A stretch of 64,000 nt of DNA from Candidatus Frackibacter sp. WG13 (GTDB lineage: Bacteria; Bacillota; Halanaerobiia; Halobacteroidales; Acetohalobiaceae): positions 1-64,000 of the forward strand of contig NZ_FOTT01000002.1 in the NCBI RefSeq assembly GCF_900114655.1. The letters run 5' to 3'. How positions within the stretch are numbered: position 1 is the first letter of the stretch; each line of letters opens with the position of its first letter. Positions 53,467 to 62,645 of this stretch are shown here, one piece after another. Position numbers and translations under genes: made by a program. The notes under the pieces are model-generated. The model did no database searches. It was not told the DNA's origin and saw only the letters and a list, made by a program, of their open reading frames with translations.

Positions 53467-53922
53467 ATGATTCAAGGAGTAAAGACGAAAGAATTAAAAG
53501 TTATTCCTGATGAACGTGGTAGACTAATGGAGATGTTACGGGCAGATGATGATCTATATCAAGGATTTGGGCAGGTTTATATGACGACAGCTTACCCAGG
53601 GGTAGTTAAAGGCTGGCATTATCATAGAAAACAGACTGATAACTTTGTGGTAGTCAAAGGTATGATGAAGGTAGTCTTATATGATAATCGAGAGGATTCA
53701 TCAACCTATGGAGAGGTTAATGAGTTCTTTTTAGGAGAGTATAATCAGAAGTTATTACAGATTCCACCGTATGTCTTTCATGGTTTTAAGTGTATTACTG
53801 AGGAAGAAGCGATAGTAGTGAATATTCCTACTGAGAAGTATAATTATGAAGAACCTGATGAATATCGAGTTGCTCCTCACGATAATGATATCCCTTATGA
53901 TTGGAGGAGAGAAGATGGATAG
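53467..53922 (+). CDS. rfbC: dTDP-4-dehydrorhamnose 3,5-epimerase family protein
   Basis: A cupin-fold sugar-nucleotide epimerase of 151 aa from ATG 53467, ten bases after AGGAGGTG (the GTG at 53455 is inside that site). Active-site histidines are seen in KGWHYHRKQTDNF and PPYVFHGF. It overlaps the dehydratase gene by eight bases. It is shorter than the classic 180-aa RmlC, and no rmlA or rmlD is present, so the final sugar need not be rhamnose; another deoxysugar isomerase of the same fold is possible. Confidence 0.85.
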   Translation: MIQGVKTKELKVIPDERGRLMEMLRADDDLYQGFGQVYMTTAYPGVVKGWHYHRKQTDNFVVVKGMMKVVLYDNREDSSTYGEVNEFFLGEYNQKLLQIPPYVFHGFKCITEEEAIVVNIPTEKYNYEEPDEYRVAPHDNDIPYDWRREDG

Positions 53923-54934
53923 AGGAATGACTCTTTTAGTTACCGGGGGAGCGGGGTTTATTGGGAGTAACTTTGTAAGATATATGTTGGAGCAATATCC
54001 AGACTATCAAATTATAAATTTAGATAAGCTGACTTATGCTGGTAATTTGGAAAACTTAAGAACAATAGATGATAATCCGAATTATAAATTTATCAAAGGA
54101 GATATTATTAATAGAGAGTTAGTTGAATATATTTTTGCTGAATACGAAGTTAATTATGTGATTAATTTTGCAGCCGAGTCACATGTTGACCGTAGTATTG
54201 AAGAACCTGATATATTCATTAAGACTAATATTATGGGTACGCAGGTGCTATTAGATATAGCTAAAAAGTATTGGTTAGATAAGTCTGAAATCCAAAACGA
54301 AAGATTACGTGCAACTAAATTTATACAGATCTCAACTGATGAAGTTTATGGTTCGTTAGGAGAGGAAGGTTACTTTACAGAAGATACACCTTTAGCTCCT
54401 AATAGTCCTTATTCTTCGAGTAAGACCGGAGCTGACTTAGTAGCTAGAGCTTATTATAAGACTTTTGGTTTACCAGTTAATATTACGAGGTGTTCTAACA
54501 ATTATGGCCCATACCAATTTCCCGAAAAGCTAATTCCTTTCTTCTTAACTAATGCTTTATATGATAAGGAACTACCGCTTTATGGTGATGGCAAGAATGT
54601 GCGTGACTGGTTGCATGTAAAAGATCATTGTCGTGCTATAGATTTAGTCTTGCATGAAGCCCCAAGTGGGGAAATATATAATATTGGTGGTAATAACGAG
54701 ATGACTAATCTAGAGATTACAGAAATAATCTTACAAGAATTAGATAAACCGACTTCTTTAATCAAATTTGTTGAAGATAGATTAGGACATGATAGAAGGT
54801 ATGCGATAGATGCCAGTAAAATTAAGAAAGAGCTAGGCTGGGAGCCAGAATATACATTCAATGGAGGAATAGCAGAGACAATAGAGTGGTATTTGAATAA
54901 TCAAGAGTGGTGGCAATCGCTTAAAAATAATTAA
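53915..54934 (+). CDS. rfbB: dTDP-glucose 4,6-dehydratase
   Basis: 339 aa from ATG 53915, after TTGGAGGAGAG. It is a Rossmann-fold extended SDR with NAD-binding GGAGFIGSNF, the SHVDRSI loop, catalytic STDEVYGS and the YSSSK motif. It converts dTDP-glucose to dTDP-4-keto-6-deoxyglucose, the precursor of rhamnose and other deoxysugars for surface glycans. Its eight-base overlap with rfbC implies translational coupling. Confidence 0.94.
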   Translation: MDRGMTLLVTGGAGFIGSNFVRYMLEQYPDYQIINLDKLTYAGNLENLRTIDDNPNYKFIKGDIINRELVEYIFAEYEVNYVINFAAESHVDRSIEEPDIFIKTNIMGTQVLLDIAKKYWLDKSEIQNERLRATKFIQISTDEVYGSLGEEGYFTEDTPLAPNSPYSSSKTGADLVARAYYKTFGLPVNITRCSNNYGPYQFPEKLIPFFLTNALYDKELPLYGDGKNVRDWLHVKDHCRAIDLVLHEAPSGEIYNIGGNNEMTNLEITEIILQELDKPTSLIKFVEDRLGHDRRYAIDASKIKKELGWEPEYTFNGGIAETIEWYLNNQEWWQSLKNN

Positions 54935-55011
54935 TTTGTGATATGTGTCATAGTAATTTAATGCTAAATTAACTATAATTCGTTAAAAGAGCTAGTAAGG
55001 TGGTGTTATTA

Positions 55012-55608
55012 ATGATAGAGAATAAAACAATTAAAGAGTATTTATCAGAATTAGGATCGAAGAACCCTACACCTGGCGGAGGAAGTACTGCAGCTTTAGT
55101 AGGTGTATTTAGTGCTACTTTAGGAGAAATGGTCTGTAATACTACATTGCGGAAGCGAGAGGATAAAGAAGTAGATGTATACTTAGAAGAATTAAAGAAA
55201 CTACAAAATGAATTAAATAACCTAATTGAAGCGGATATGAATGCTTATCAAAAAGTAATAGCGGCTTATAAAGGAGGAAATAAAGAAGAGATTAATAAAT
55301 CCTTAGTACATGCAACTAAGGTTCCTTTAGCGATCATGAATAAGTCAATAGAGGTGCTTAAAGTTTTAAATAACTTAGTGCAATTAATTAATTATACTGC
55401 TTTAGGAGAGATAGGTGTGGCTATTATGTTAGCTGAATCAGTATTAGAATCAGCCGGATTAATAGTTGAAATTAATCTGAGTAAATTTGTTAATGACCAA
55501 TTTTATGAGAAAGGAAAAAAGCAAGTCAAAGAATATTTAATGCTAGGGAAGAGAATAAAGAAAAAAGCTATAGCCAAGTTATACCAATGTCAGCAAGAAG
55601 GGGAATGA
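55012..55608 (+). CDS. fchA: folate cyclodeaminase/cyclohydrolase (FTCD-C / FchA family)
   Basis: 198 aa from ATG 55012, eight bases after AAGGTGG. A helical bundle protein with the conserved start ELGSKNPTPGGGSTAAL and TTLRKRED. Family members act as formiminotetrahydrofolate cyclodeaminase or methenyl-tetrahydrofolate cyclohydrolase. In an organism feeding betaine methyls into folate, the cyclohydrolase role is plausible, but the sequence alone does not decide. It is a single gene with no folate neighbours; the iron operon promoter follows. Confidence 0.85.
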   Translation: MIENKTIKEYLSELGSKNPTPGGGSTAALVGVFSATLGEMVCNTTLRKREDKEVDVYLEELKKLQNELNNLIEADMNAYQKVIAAYKGGNKEEINKSLVHATKVPLAIMNKSIEVLKVLNNLVQLINYTALGEIGVAIMLAESVLESAGLIVEINLSKFVNDQFYEKGKKQVKEYLMLGKRIKKKAIAKLYQCQQEGE

Positions 55609-55641
55609 TAAGTTAAAATTATATTTTTTCATAAAGATGCC

Positions 55642-55670
55642 TTGACAAGGTAAAAAGAATATGCTAACAT
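55642..55670 (+). promoter_or_regulatory. promoter of the iron-uptake operon
   Basis: TTGACA (55642-55647), a 17-base spacer, and TAACAT (55665-55670) preceded by a TGC extended -10 element. The palindromes listed next lie just downstream. Confidence 0.65.
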
Positions 55671-55680
55671 TATAGTGAGA

Positions 55681-55787
55681 TTGATAAACAATATCAATTA
55701 AATATTTTTTATAGTTTCTTGATAATTATTATCAAGATAGGTGTGAAGGAGTTATTTTTTTACATACTAATGATAATGAATTTCATT
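55681..55787 (+). promoter_or_regulatory. three Fur-box-like palindromes
   Basis: TTGATA-N5-TATCAA (55681-55697), a perfect 19-base palindrome CTTGATAATTATTATCAAG (55718-55736), and AATGATAATGAATTTCATT (55769-55787). All match the GATAAT-type Fur box. They sit between the promoter and the FTR1 start, as expected for iron repression. Confidence 0.78.
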
Positions 55788-55818
55788 ACAATGTAGAGTT
55801 TTAAAAGGAGGAATTATA

Positions 55819-57039
55819 TTGCTAAGTAGTAAGAAAAAGCTATTAATAGTGGTTTTGGCTATGCTGATTCTAACTGCTGGTTTTACGTTAACTAGTCATG
55901 CAGCTAATTCTTGGCATAATGTCGTTAATGACATTGAAGTCAAAATTAATGAAGGTTTGAGCCATTATTCTAATGGTGATGTTAAGGCCGCTAAGGAGAG
56001 TGTAACTGATGCTTACTTTGGGCCTTTCGAAGGAGAAGAGATGGAACAGGCAGTACAAAGGAATGTAGGTAGTCAGAATGCATTCAAAGTAGAGTATATG
56101 TTTACACAGATTAAGAAATTGATGGGGAAAGGTGCTCCTAAACAGGAAGTAGAACAGATGGCCACTATGCTTATTAAGGAATTAAAAGCATACGCCACGC
56201 AATTAGATAAAGTAGCACCTCGAGAAGAGACTAGTCCTTTTAGTCAATTTATTTATTCATTCATGATCATAGTTCGAGAAGGATTTGAAGCTATCTTAAT
56301 TATAGGTGCTATAATTGCTTACTTAATTAAATCTGGTAATAAGGACAAAGTTAAGGCGGTATATGGTAGTACTGGATTAGCAGTTGTTGCTAGTATTATA
56401 ACTGCTGTCTTATTACAGTTTGTCTTTAAGATTAGCGGTGTCGGTCAGGAGATATTAGAAGGAGTTACCATGTTATTGGCTATGGTAGTCTTATTCTCAG
56501 TTAGTTTCTGGTTAATCAGTAAAGTAGAGGCGAAAAAGTGGGAAGAGTATATTCAAGGTAAGGTGGAAGACTCCTTAACTACTGGTAACAGTTTTGCTTT
56601 ATGGTCTGCTGTTTTCTTAGCAGTTTATAGAGAGGGAGCAGAAACAGTCCTTTTCTATCAAGCATTAATAGCAGATGCAAATAAAAGCAGTTATGGAATG
56701 ATTGGACTAGGCTTTTTAGTAGGTTGCGTGGCTTTAGTAGCGATCTATCTAATCGTTAGGTATGGTAGTGTTAAGTTACCGTTAAAGCCATTCTTTATTG
56801 GGACAAGTACTCTATTATATTATTTAGCTTTCGTTTTTGCTGGACAAGGGGTTAGAGAATTACAAGAAGCAGGAGTTGTTGGATTAGGCAAAATTGAAGT
56901 GATACCAACTATTAGCTGGTTAGGAATCTATCCAACTTGGCAGACATTGAGTTTACAAGTAGTTTTGGTTTTAGCAGCAGTTATAGGTATAGGTTATCAG
57001 TTCTTAGGTGACAGTGGAGATGCACAAGTTAGTGCATAA
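55819..57039 (+). CDS. FTR1-family iron permease
   Basis: 406 aa: signal helix, a periplasmic helical region (about 30-145), then seven or so membrane helices. The two REXXE iron-translocation motifs are Arg153-EGFE and Arg271-EGAE. The start is TTG 55819 after AAAAGGAGG. With P19 and the following genes it matches the gene order of the Campylobacter p19 iron operon (Cj1658 to Cj1663). Fur-box-like sites lie upstream. It imports iron across the cytoplasmic membrane. Confidence 0.93.
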   Translation: MLSSKKKLLIVVLAMLILTAGFTLTSHAANSWHNVVNDIEVKINEGLSHYSNGDVKAAKESVTDAYFGPFEGEEMEQAVQRNVGSQNAFKVEYMFTQIKKLMGKGAPKQEVEQMATMLIKELKAYATQLDKVAPREETSPFSQFIYSFMIIVREGFEAILIIGAIIAYLIKSGNKDKVKAVYGSTGLAVVASIITAVLLQFVFKISGVGQEILEGVTMLLAMVVLFSVSFWLISKVEAKKWEEYIQGKVEDSLTTGNSFALWSAVFLAVYREGAETVLFYQALIADANKSSYGMIGLGFLVGCVALVAIYLIVRYGSVKLPLKPFFIGTSTLLYYLAFVFAGQGVRELQEAGVVGLGKIEVIPTISWLGIYPTWQTLSLQVVLVLAAVIGIGYQFLGDSGDAQVSA

Positions 57040-57091
57040 CTTAAAATTAAAATAAGAGTAAAAGGATTAAAAATTAGGAGGTATTTAAAAA

Positions 57092-57640
57092 ATGAATTTA
57101 GGAAAGAAGAAAGTATTAATTACAACGATGATGATGGTAGTTTTATTGGCAGGGTTAGCAACAAATGCTTATGCATTTAAGGAGTATCCGATAGGAGAAG
57201 AAAAGATAATTAAACAGATGAAGATTGCAGCGGTATATTTTCAGTCAGTTCCAATGGAGCCGGAATCTAAAGCAGGAATAAGTGAGAATGATTCTGATAT
57301 TCATATAGAAGCAGATATTCATGCTGTAATGAATAATCCTTATGGCTTTGGTTTTGGAGCATGGATTCCAAATTTAACTGTAGATTACAAGTTAGAAAAC
57401 TTAGATACCGGTGAGGTAAAGGAAGGAAGCTTTATGCCGATGGTGGCTAGTGATGGGCCTCATTATGGAGCTAATGTAAAGATGATGGGAATTGGAAACT
57501 ATAAGCTTACATATATTATCCATTCTCCAGCTAAGCAGGATTTCCTACAGCACGTAGATAACGAGACAGGCATTGATAAGCGATTTTGGAAGAAGCCTAT
57601 TAAAGTTAGTTGGGACTTCACTTATACAGGTAATATATAA
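57092..57640 (+). CDS. periplasmic iron-transport protein P19/Tp34 family
   Basis: 182 aa with a signal peptide (ending NAYAF). The family residues are present: Met and Glu in SVPMEPESKAGI, His in DIHIEADIHAVMNN, and the GFGFGAWIPNLTVDYKL block, with a C-terminal HYGANVKM. P19 dimers bind copper and iron and hand iron to the FTR1 permease. AGGAGG precedes ATG 57092; it follows the FTR1 gene by 52 bases. A perfect palindrome follows, before the next operon gene. Confidence 0.93.
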   Translation: MNLGKKKVLITTMMMVVLLAGLATNAYAFKEYPIGEEKIIKQMKIAAVYFQSVPMEPESKAGISENDSDIHIEADIHAVMNNPYGFGFGAWIPNLTVDYKLENLDTGEVKEGSFMPMVASDGPHYGANVKMMGIGNYKLTYIIHSPAKQDFLQHVDNETGIDKRFWKKPIKVSWDFTYTGNI

Positions 57641-57663
57641 AGGATAATACTAACAATTAATCA

Positions 57664-57699
57664 CTCTAGGTTAAAGGAAATATTTCCTTTAACCTAGAG
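57664..57699. repeat. 36-bp perfect palindrome inside the iron operon
   Basis: CTCTAGGTTAAAGGAAAT and its exact complement, located 24 bases after the P19 stop codon. No T-run follows. Probably an attenuator or mRNA 3'-end stabiliser allowing more FTR1/P19 than downstream permeases. Confidence 0.7.
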
Positions 57700-57729
57700 A
57701 TTTAGGCATTTAAGATTGGAGGGAAAGAT

Positions 57730-59016
57730 ATGTTAGAAATATTAGCTCTCACTTTAAAAGATGGATTAGAATTAGTTATTTTAAGTGGGATTTTATTTGG
57801 ATTTATATATAAGACCAAACAGAAGCGGTTAAATCTATTTGGTTACTGGGCTTTAGTAATCGCTTTGCCGTTTAGTGCCTTGTTATCATATTCACTAATT
57901 AATCTTACTATTGAGAAAGAGATTGAAACGTTCTTTGCTTTTAGTGGTTTTATCTTAACTTTATTAATGATAGCTTGGGTTTGGTGGCAGAGTTTCAGTT
58001 ATCAAAAAAGCTCTAATCAGCAGGAAGAGAAGTTAATTAGGAAGAGTTCAGTAGTATCTAAAATCTTAGTAGCAATCTTTGTTTTATATTTAGGAATTAA
58101 GTTTGAGACTAAATTAATCTTATTTCCAAAGCGAATTACAGTCAATACTATGTTAAGTACCGGTTTTAATACAGAGTTATTATTGAAATATTGTGGTGGC
58201 ATTATAGGAATCATATTGGCAGTTAGTTTTGGCTTCGTATTAATTAAAGCCCATAAGAAAATGAATTTAAAACAGAGTAGAAACCTTGTTATTATACTTT
58301 ATTTAGTTAGCTTAATCCGTCTTACTATTTTAGGACTATATGGTTTAATGTTAAAAGGGTTTATTTCTGCAACGCCGGAGTTCATTTCGGCTTTAGCGCC
58401 ATTTTATAATAATGTTAATAGATTCTTCTATATATTCTTAGCAATTATTACAGTAGGGCTGATTATTATTGCATTTAAAAAAGAGGATAGACCTTCAAAA
58501 GGAGGTCTAAATCCAGCCCAATTAAGAAAGATTAAAGCACAGATTCGGAATAAGAACCGTTGGATTAGAACAAGTGTAGGAGTAATGGTCTTCTTTATAG
58601 CATTATTAGCACTAAACTATGTTTATGCAAATCGAACTGTACAACTAACTCCTGCGGTGGCGATCGAGCCAAAGAATGGAGAATTTACAATAGCCAAAGA
58701 AAAGCTAGCTGATGAGAAGTTGCATCGTTATTCATATCAGACTACCCAAGGGACAGTAATCGAATTCTTTTTAATTAAGAAGGCAGAAGATGCCTATGGG
58801 GTAGTCTATGATGCCTGTGAAATCTGCGGTGTTGCCGGTTACTATCAAAAAGATGATCAGGTCATCTGTAAAAATTGTGATGTAGTTATGAATAAGTTAA
58901 CGATTGGTTTTCCAGGAGGGTGCAACCCGATTCCGTTAAAGTATACGACTACTAAAAAGAAGATTAAGATTAAAGTTAGTGATCTAATAGAACGAGAGAA
59001 GTTATTTGCTAATTAA
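57730..59016 (+). CDS. membrane protein with C-terminal DUF2318 Fe-S-like domain (Cj1660-type)
   Basis: 428 aa: about seven or eight membrane helices in the first 280 residues, one more near 285-305, then an external domain of about 120 residues. That domain has cysteine motifs YDACEICGVAGYY, CKNC and GGCNPIP, the DUF2318 pattern thought to bind Fe-S or metal. In Campylobacter and related operons this protein sits beside P19 and is proposed to reduce or relay iron. GGAGGG precedes ATG 57730. Confidence 0.85.
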   Translation: MLEILALTLKDGLELVILSGILFGFIYKTKQKRLNLFGYWALVIALPFSALLSYSLINLTIEKEIETFFAFSGFILTLLMIAWVWWQSFSYQKSSNQQEEKLIRKSSVVSKILVAIFVLYLGIKFETKLILFPKRITVNTMLSTGFNTELLLKYCGGIIGIILAVSFGFVLIKAHKKMNLKQSRNLVIILYLVSLIRLTILGLYGLMLKGFISATPEFISALAPFYNNVNRFFYIFLAIITVGLIIIAFKKEDRPSKGGLNPAQLRKIKAQIRNKNRWIRTSVGVMVFFIALLALNYVYANRTVQLTPAVAIEPKNGEFTIAKEKLADEKLHRYSYQTTQGTVIEFFLIKKAEDAYGVVYDACEICGVAGYYQKDDQVICKNCDVVMNKLTIGFPGGCNPIPLKYTTTKKKIKIKVSDLIEREKLFAN

Positions 59017-59040
59017 AATATCACAACAGGAGGTGTTTAG

Positions 59041-60336
59041 ATGTTCTTAAGAATAATTAGAAGGTCTTTGACTAGAGGCTTAAAGTCAAAACTATTAGCT
59101 ATTGTTGCTATAGCCTTTGGAGCTTCATTGGCTACGGCAATGTTTAGTGTTTCTTTAGATATTGGAGATAAGATAAATAATGAATTAAAATCATATGGTT
59201 CAAATATTGTAGTAGAGCCAGAATCTGAATCTTTACCAGTAAAGGTTAACGGGGTTGATTTCAATCCAATTACACAGAATAAAGATTATATTCCAGAAAA
59301 GCATATTCCTAAGATCAAAATGATCTTTTGGCGACATAATATAGTAAACCTTGCACCTTACTTAGAGGCTAATGCTCAGTTGAGTGAAGACCAAAGAGTA
59401 GCAGTAGTAGGAACTTGGTTTGATCGCAAGATACGAATTCCTACAGGAGAGAAATTTAATTTTGGGGTTAAGCACCTTAAGTCTTGGTGGGAGATACAAG
59501 GTGATTGGATTAAGAATGGAGATAATAAAGCTTTAGCATTAGTAGGAAGGGAAGTAGCTGAAGCATCCAACTTAAAGCCTGGTGATGAACTTAATTTAGA
59601 TTTTAATATTAATGGGCAGACAGTTAATAAGAAGGTAAAAGTAAAAGGTATAATTGATAGTGGAGGAAAAGAAGAAAGCAAGGTCTATCTACCGCTAAAC
59701 CTTTTACAAGAGATAACTGGCTTAAAAGATAAGGTAGCAAAAGTTGAGGTGAGTGCCTTAACAACACCGGTCAATGATCTAGCTAGAAGAGCCCAGGAGA
59801 ATCCCGATGCTTTAAGTGATGAAGAATTTGAGAAATGGTACTGTACTGCTTACGTCAGTTCAATTACTTACCAGATAGAAGAAGTAATTCCAGGTGTAGT
59901 AGCAAAAGAGGTAAGACAGATTGCACAATCTGAGGGAGTTATTTTAAATAAGATTAAATTATTAATGTTCTTAGTAACTTTAGCAGCTTTAATTAGTTCT
60001 GGATTAGGGATTTCAAGCATTATGACTACTAAAGTTTTAGAAAGAAGACAGGAGATTGGTTTATTAAAAGCAATCGGTTCTAGTAATTTAGGTGTGATCG
60101 CATTATTTGTAACAGAAATTAGTTTACTTGGTGTGCTAGGTGGTGTACTAGGTTACGGTTTAGGGATAGGTTTTGCTAGTTTAATTGGGCAACAAGTCTT
60201 TGGAACAGCAATTTCAGTTAAGTTATTAGTAATGCCGATTATTCTAGTTTTATCTATTATTGTAGCCTTATTAGGGAGTATTTCACCACTACGAATTGCT
60301 TTAAAACTAGAACCAGCAGAAGTATTACATGGTTAA
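59041..60336 (+). CDS. FtsX/MacB-type ABC permease of the P19 iron system, subunit 1
   Basis: 431 aa: one N-terminal helix (about 18-40), a large extracytoplasmic MacPB-type domain, then three helices from about 300 (LVTLAALISSGLGISSI, VTEISLLGVLGGVLGYGLG, VMPIILVLSIIVALLGSI). The loop RRQEIGLLKAIG is the usual FtsX contact with the ATPase. It corresponds in order to Cj1661. AGGAGGTG precedes ATG 59041. Confidence 0.87.
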   Translation: MFLRIIRRSLTRGLKSKLLAIVAIAFGASLATAMFSVSLDIGDKINNELKSYGSNIVVEPESESLPVKVNGVDFNPITQNKDYIPEKHIPKIKMIFWRHNIVNLAPYLEANAQLSEDQRVAVVGTWFDRKIRIPTGEKFNFGVKHLKSWWEIQGDWIKNGDNKALALVGREVAEASNLKPGDELNLDFNINGQTVNKKVKVKGIIDSGGKEESKVYLPLNLLQEITGLKDKVAKVEVSALTTPVNDLARRAQENPDALSDEEFEKWYCTAYVSSITYQIEEVIPGVVAKEVRQIAQSEGVILNKIKLLMFLVTLAALISSGLGISSIMTTKVLERRQEIGLLKAIGSSNLGVIALFVTEISLLGVLGGVLGYGLGIGFASLIGQQVFGTAISVKLLVMPIILVLSIIVALLGSISPLRIALKLEPAEVLHG

Positions 60337-60352
60337 AGAGGGGAGGGCGATT

Positions 60353-61510
60353 ATGAAGAAGTTACAGATGTTTTTAAGAATGGTAGGGAAGGCATTTAAA
60401 GAACGAAAATCAAGAGTTGCAATTGCCTTCTTTGCTATTGTAGTAGGAGTAGGTATTATTGCTTCTCTGTTTAGTGTTTATTATGATATAAGCATTAAAA
60501 TGAGTGAAGAGTTAAGGGTTTACGGAGCAAACTTAGTCTTGGCTCCTGATTTACAAGCAGCAAATAAAGAGATGAATATAGAACAGTTAGATAAGATAGT
60601 TAATAAGTTTGACAAAGATAAACTAGTAGGATATAGACCAAATCTATATGGGGTAGCGAAGGCTAAGGCTAAAGGGATTTTAGATGTTAAGAAGCCAGTA
60701 GTCTTAGTTGGTACTTGGTTTGATCAAGTGGACCAGGTTAATCCTTATTGGAAAGTAGAAGGAGAGTTATTAGCAAATAAATCAGTCGATGATGAAGTAG
60801 TAATAGGTAAAGAAGCAGCAAAGAAGTTAGGATATGATGTCGGTGATACGATTACCATTTCTGTTGAAGAGACCGGAAAAGAAGAAAAACTTATAATTAG
60901 TGGAATTATTACAACCGGTAATGAGGCAGATAGTCAAATTTTTGTTAATCTATCATTAGCACAAGAATTATTAGGTAAGCCGGACAAGATTAATATTGCT
61001 TATTTTAGTGTTTTAGGACAAAACTTAAGCTCTAAAGTAAAAAAGATTAACAAAACAGTAAATGGAATTGAATTAGAAACAATTAAAAAGATTGCTAGCT
61101 CAGAAGGTAAGGTTCTAAATAAGATTAAATCATTAATGTACTTAGTAGTTATGATTATACTTTTATCGACGCTATTATGTGTTTCGACAACTATGATGAC
61201 TATAGTTACTGAGCGAAAAGAAGAGATCGGGCTTAAGAAAGCACTAGGTGCAGAGAATAGTAACATAATTACTGAGTTCTTAACTGAAGCTGCGATTTTA
61301 GGAGGTATTGGTGGTTTAGTCGGTTATGGATTAGGATTCTTAGGAGCACAAGCTATTGGACAGAGTGTATTTGACTCATACATATCATTTAGAATTATGA
61401 TTGTGCCAGCGTCCTTCATTCTTGCAGTCTTAGTATCTTGTATTGCTTCTATTATCCCTGTAAGAATGGTAGTTGATATAGACCCAGCGGTTGTGTTAAA
61501 GGGAGAGTAA
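60353..61510 (+). CDS. FtsX/MacB-type ABC permease of the P19 iron system, subunit 2
   Basis: 385 aa from ATG 60353, after GGGGAGGG; an in-frame start at 60329 would overlap the preceding gene. Same layout as subunit 1, with ERKEEIGLKKALGAE as the ATPase contact and three C-terminal helices. The two permeases probably form a heterodimer. It corresponds to Cj1662. Confidence 0.87.
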   Translation: MKKLQMFLRMVGKAFKERKSRVAIAFFAIVVGVGIIASLFSVYYDISIKMSEELRVYGANLVLAPDLQAANKEMNIEQLDKIVNKFDKDKLVGYRPNLYGVAKAKAKGILDVKKPVVLVGTWFDQVDQVNPYWKVEGELLANKSVDDEVVIGKEAAKKLGYDVGDTITISVEETGKEEKLIISGIITTGNEADSQIFVNLSLAQELLGKPDKINIAYFSVLGQNLSSKVKKINKTVNGIELETIKKIASSEGKVLNKIKSLMYLVVMIILLSTLLCVSTTMMTIVTERKEEIGLKKALGAENSNIITEFLTEAAILGGIGGLVGYGLGFLGAQAIGQSVFDSYISFRIMIVPASFILAVLVSCIASIIPVRMVVDIDPAVVLKGE

Positions 61511-61592
61511 AGTACTAGTGGCTAAAAAAATAATTCTCGAGTATAATCAATTGATTATGTAAAACTCTTAAATAATGAGGAGGTAAAAGAAA

Positions 61593-62279
61593 ATGGGATT
61601 AATCACATTAGAAAATGTTTCTAAAATATACGGTGAAGATGTTAAGGCGTTAGACAATATTAGTTTAGATATCAAAGAAGGAGAATGGGTTTCAATCATG
61701 GGACCTTCTGGATCAGGTAAAAGTACAATGCTAAATCTAATTGGATGTATGGACACTCCGAGTAAAGGTGTCGTCAAAATAGACGGAATAGATATTTCTG
61801 AATTAGATAAAAAAGAACTAACAAAGGTTCGAAGAGAGAAGATAGGTCTAGTCTTTCAGCAATTTCATTTAGTGCCTTACTTAACGGCGGTTGAAAATGT
61901 AATGGTAGCTCAATATTATCACAGCATGGCCGAGGAAGAAGAAGCAAGAAAGGCTTTAGAAAGAGTAGGCTTAGGGCATCGTGGTAATCATTTACCTAAA
62001 GAATTATCAGGAGGAGAACAGCAAAGGGTCTGTATTGCTAGAGCATTAATTAATTATCCTAAATTGATTTTAGCCGATGAGCCGACAGGAAACTTAGATA
62101 AAGAGAATGAAAATATAGTCCTAGATCTATTTAATGAACTACATGATCAAGGACATACGATTATGATGGTAACTCATGATCCTAAAGTTGGTCAACTAGC
62201 AGAACGACAGATTAATTTAGATCATGGTAAGTTAAAAGATACGCCACAAATAAGCAAAGAAAGAGGATTAGTAAGTTAA
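61593..62279 (+). CDS. ABC transporter ATPase of the P19 iron system
   Basis: 228 aa, LolD/MacB-type ATPase with Walker A GPSGSGKST, signature LSGGEQQR, Walker B LILADEPTG and the switch His in VTHDP. It drives the two permeases before it and corresponds to Cj1663. AGGAGG precedes ATG 61593; a terminator hairpin follows, closing the six-gene operon. The downstream thioredoxin genes of the Campylobacter operon are absent here. Confidence 0.92.
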   Translation: MGLITLENVSKIYGEDVKALDNISLDIKEGEWVSIMGPSGSGKSTMLNLIGCMDTPSKGVVKIDGIDISELDKKELTKVRREKIGLVFQQFHLVPYLTAVENVMVAQYYHSMAEEEEARKALERVGLGHRGNHLPKELSGGEQQRVCIARALINYPKLILADEPTGNLDKENENIVLDLFNELHDQGHTIMMVTHDPKVGQLAERQINLDHGKLKDTPQISKERGLVS

Positions 62280-62299
62280 AATTATAGATATTTCATATT

Positions 62300-62332
62300 A
62301 GCTCTATGCCTATTGGGTATAGAGCTTCTTTA
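62300..62332 (+). terminator. terminator of the iron operon
   Basis: AGCTCTATGCC pairs with GGGTATAGAGCT across TATT, with TCTTTATAT after. Confidence 0.78.
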
Positions 62333-62447
62333 TATCTAATATAATAGATTTATGCTTTTAGGAAGTTCCAGAATATAAGGTTAGGATTTGCTCCATAATA
62401 TTATTATAATTGAAAGGTGACTTTAACTTAAAGGAGGTGTCAGAAAA

Positions 62448-62609
62448 ATGAGTATAAATGAAAATATTAAATGTACAGTCAGCAACTGCACTTACTGGGA
62501 TAATAAATACTGTACAGCTAGTGCCATAGAAGTTAATGTAGATGGTGGAGGGGCCCAAGCTTCTAATGAAGAAAAGACAAACTGTCATACTTTTGAATCT
62601 CGGTCTTGA
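62448..62609 (+). CDS. DUF1540 small cysteine protein
   Basis: A 53-aa protein. The pattern KCTVSNCTYWDNKYCTASAI, with a last Cys in TNCHTF, is that of DUF1540, a small family common in anaerobic Firmicutes and presumed to bind a metal through its four cysteines. The ribosome-binding site AAAGGAGGTG precedes ATG 62448. It stands between terminators as a single gene. Function unknown. Confidence 0.88.
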   Translation: MSINENIKCTVSNCTYWDNKYCTASAIEVNVDGGGAQASNEEKTNCHTFESRS

Positions 62610-62619
62610 TAGATTCTTT

Positions 62620-62645
62620 AATCCCCTGCGTGCAGGGGATTTTTT
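62620..62645 (+). terminator. terminator after the DUF1540 gene
   Basis: AATCCCCTGC pairs with GCAGGGGATT around GT, followed by TTTT. It ends where the convergent polyprenyl synthase gene ends. Confidence 0.88.

Noticed and set aside
53846-53914. N-terminal extension of the dTDP-glucose dehydratase
   Set aside because: It overlaps rfbC, has no ribosome-binding site, and the Rossmann motif starts normally from ATG 53915.
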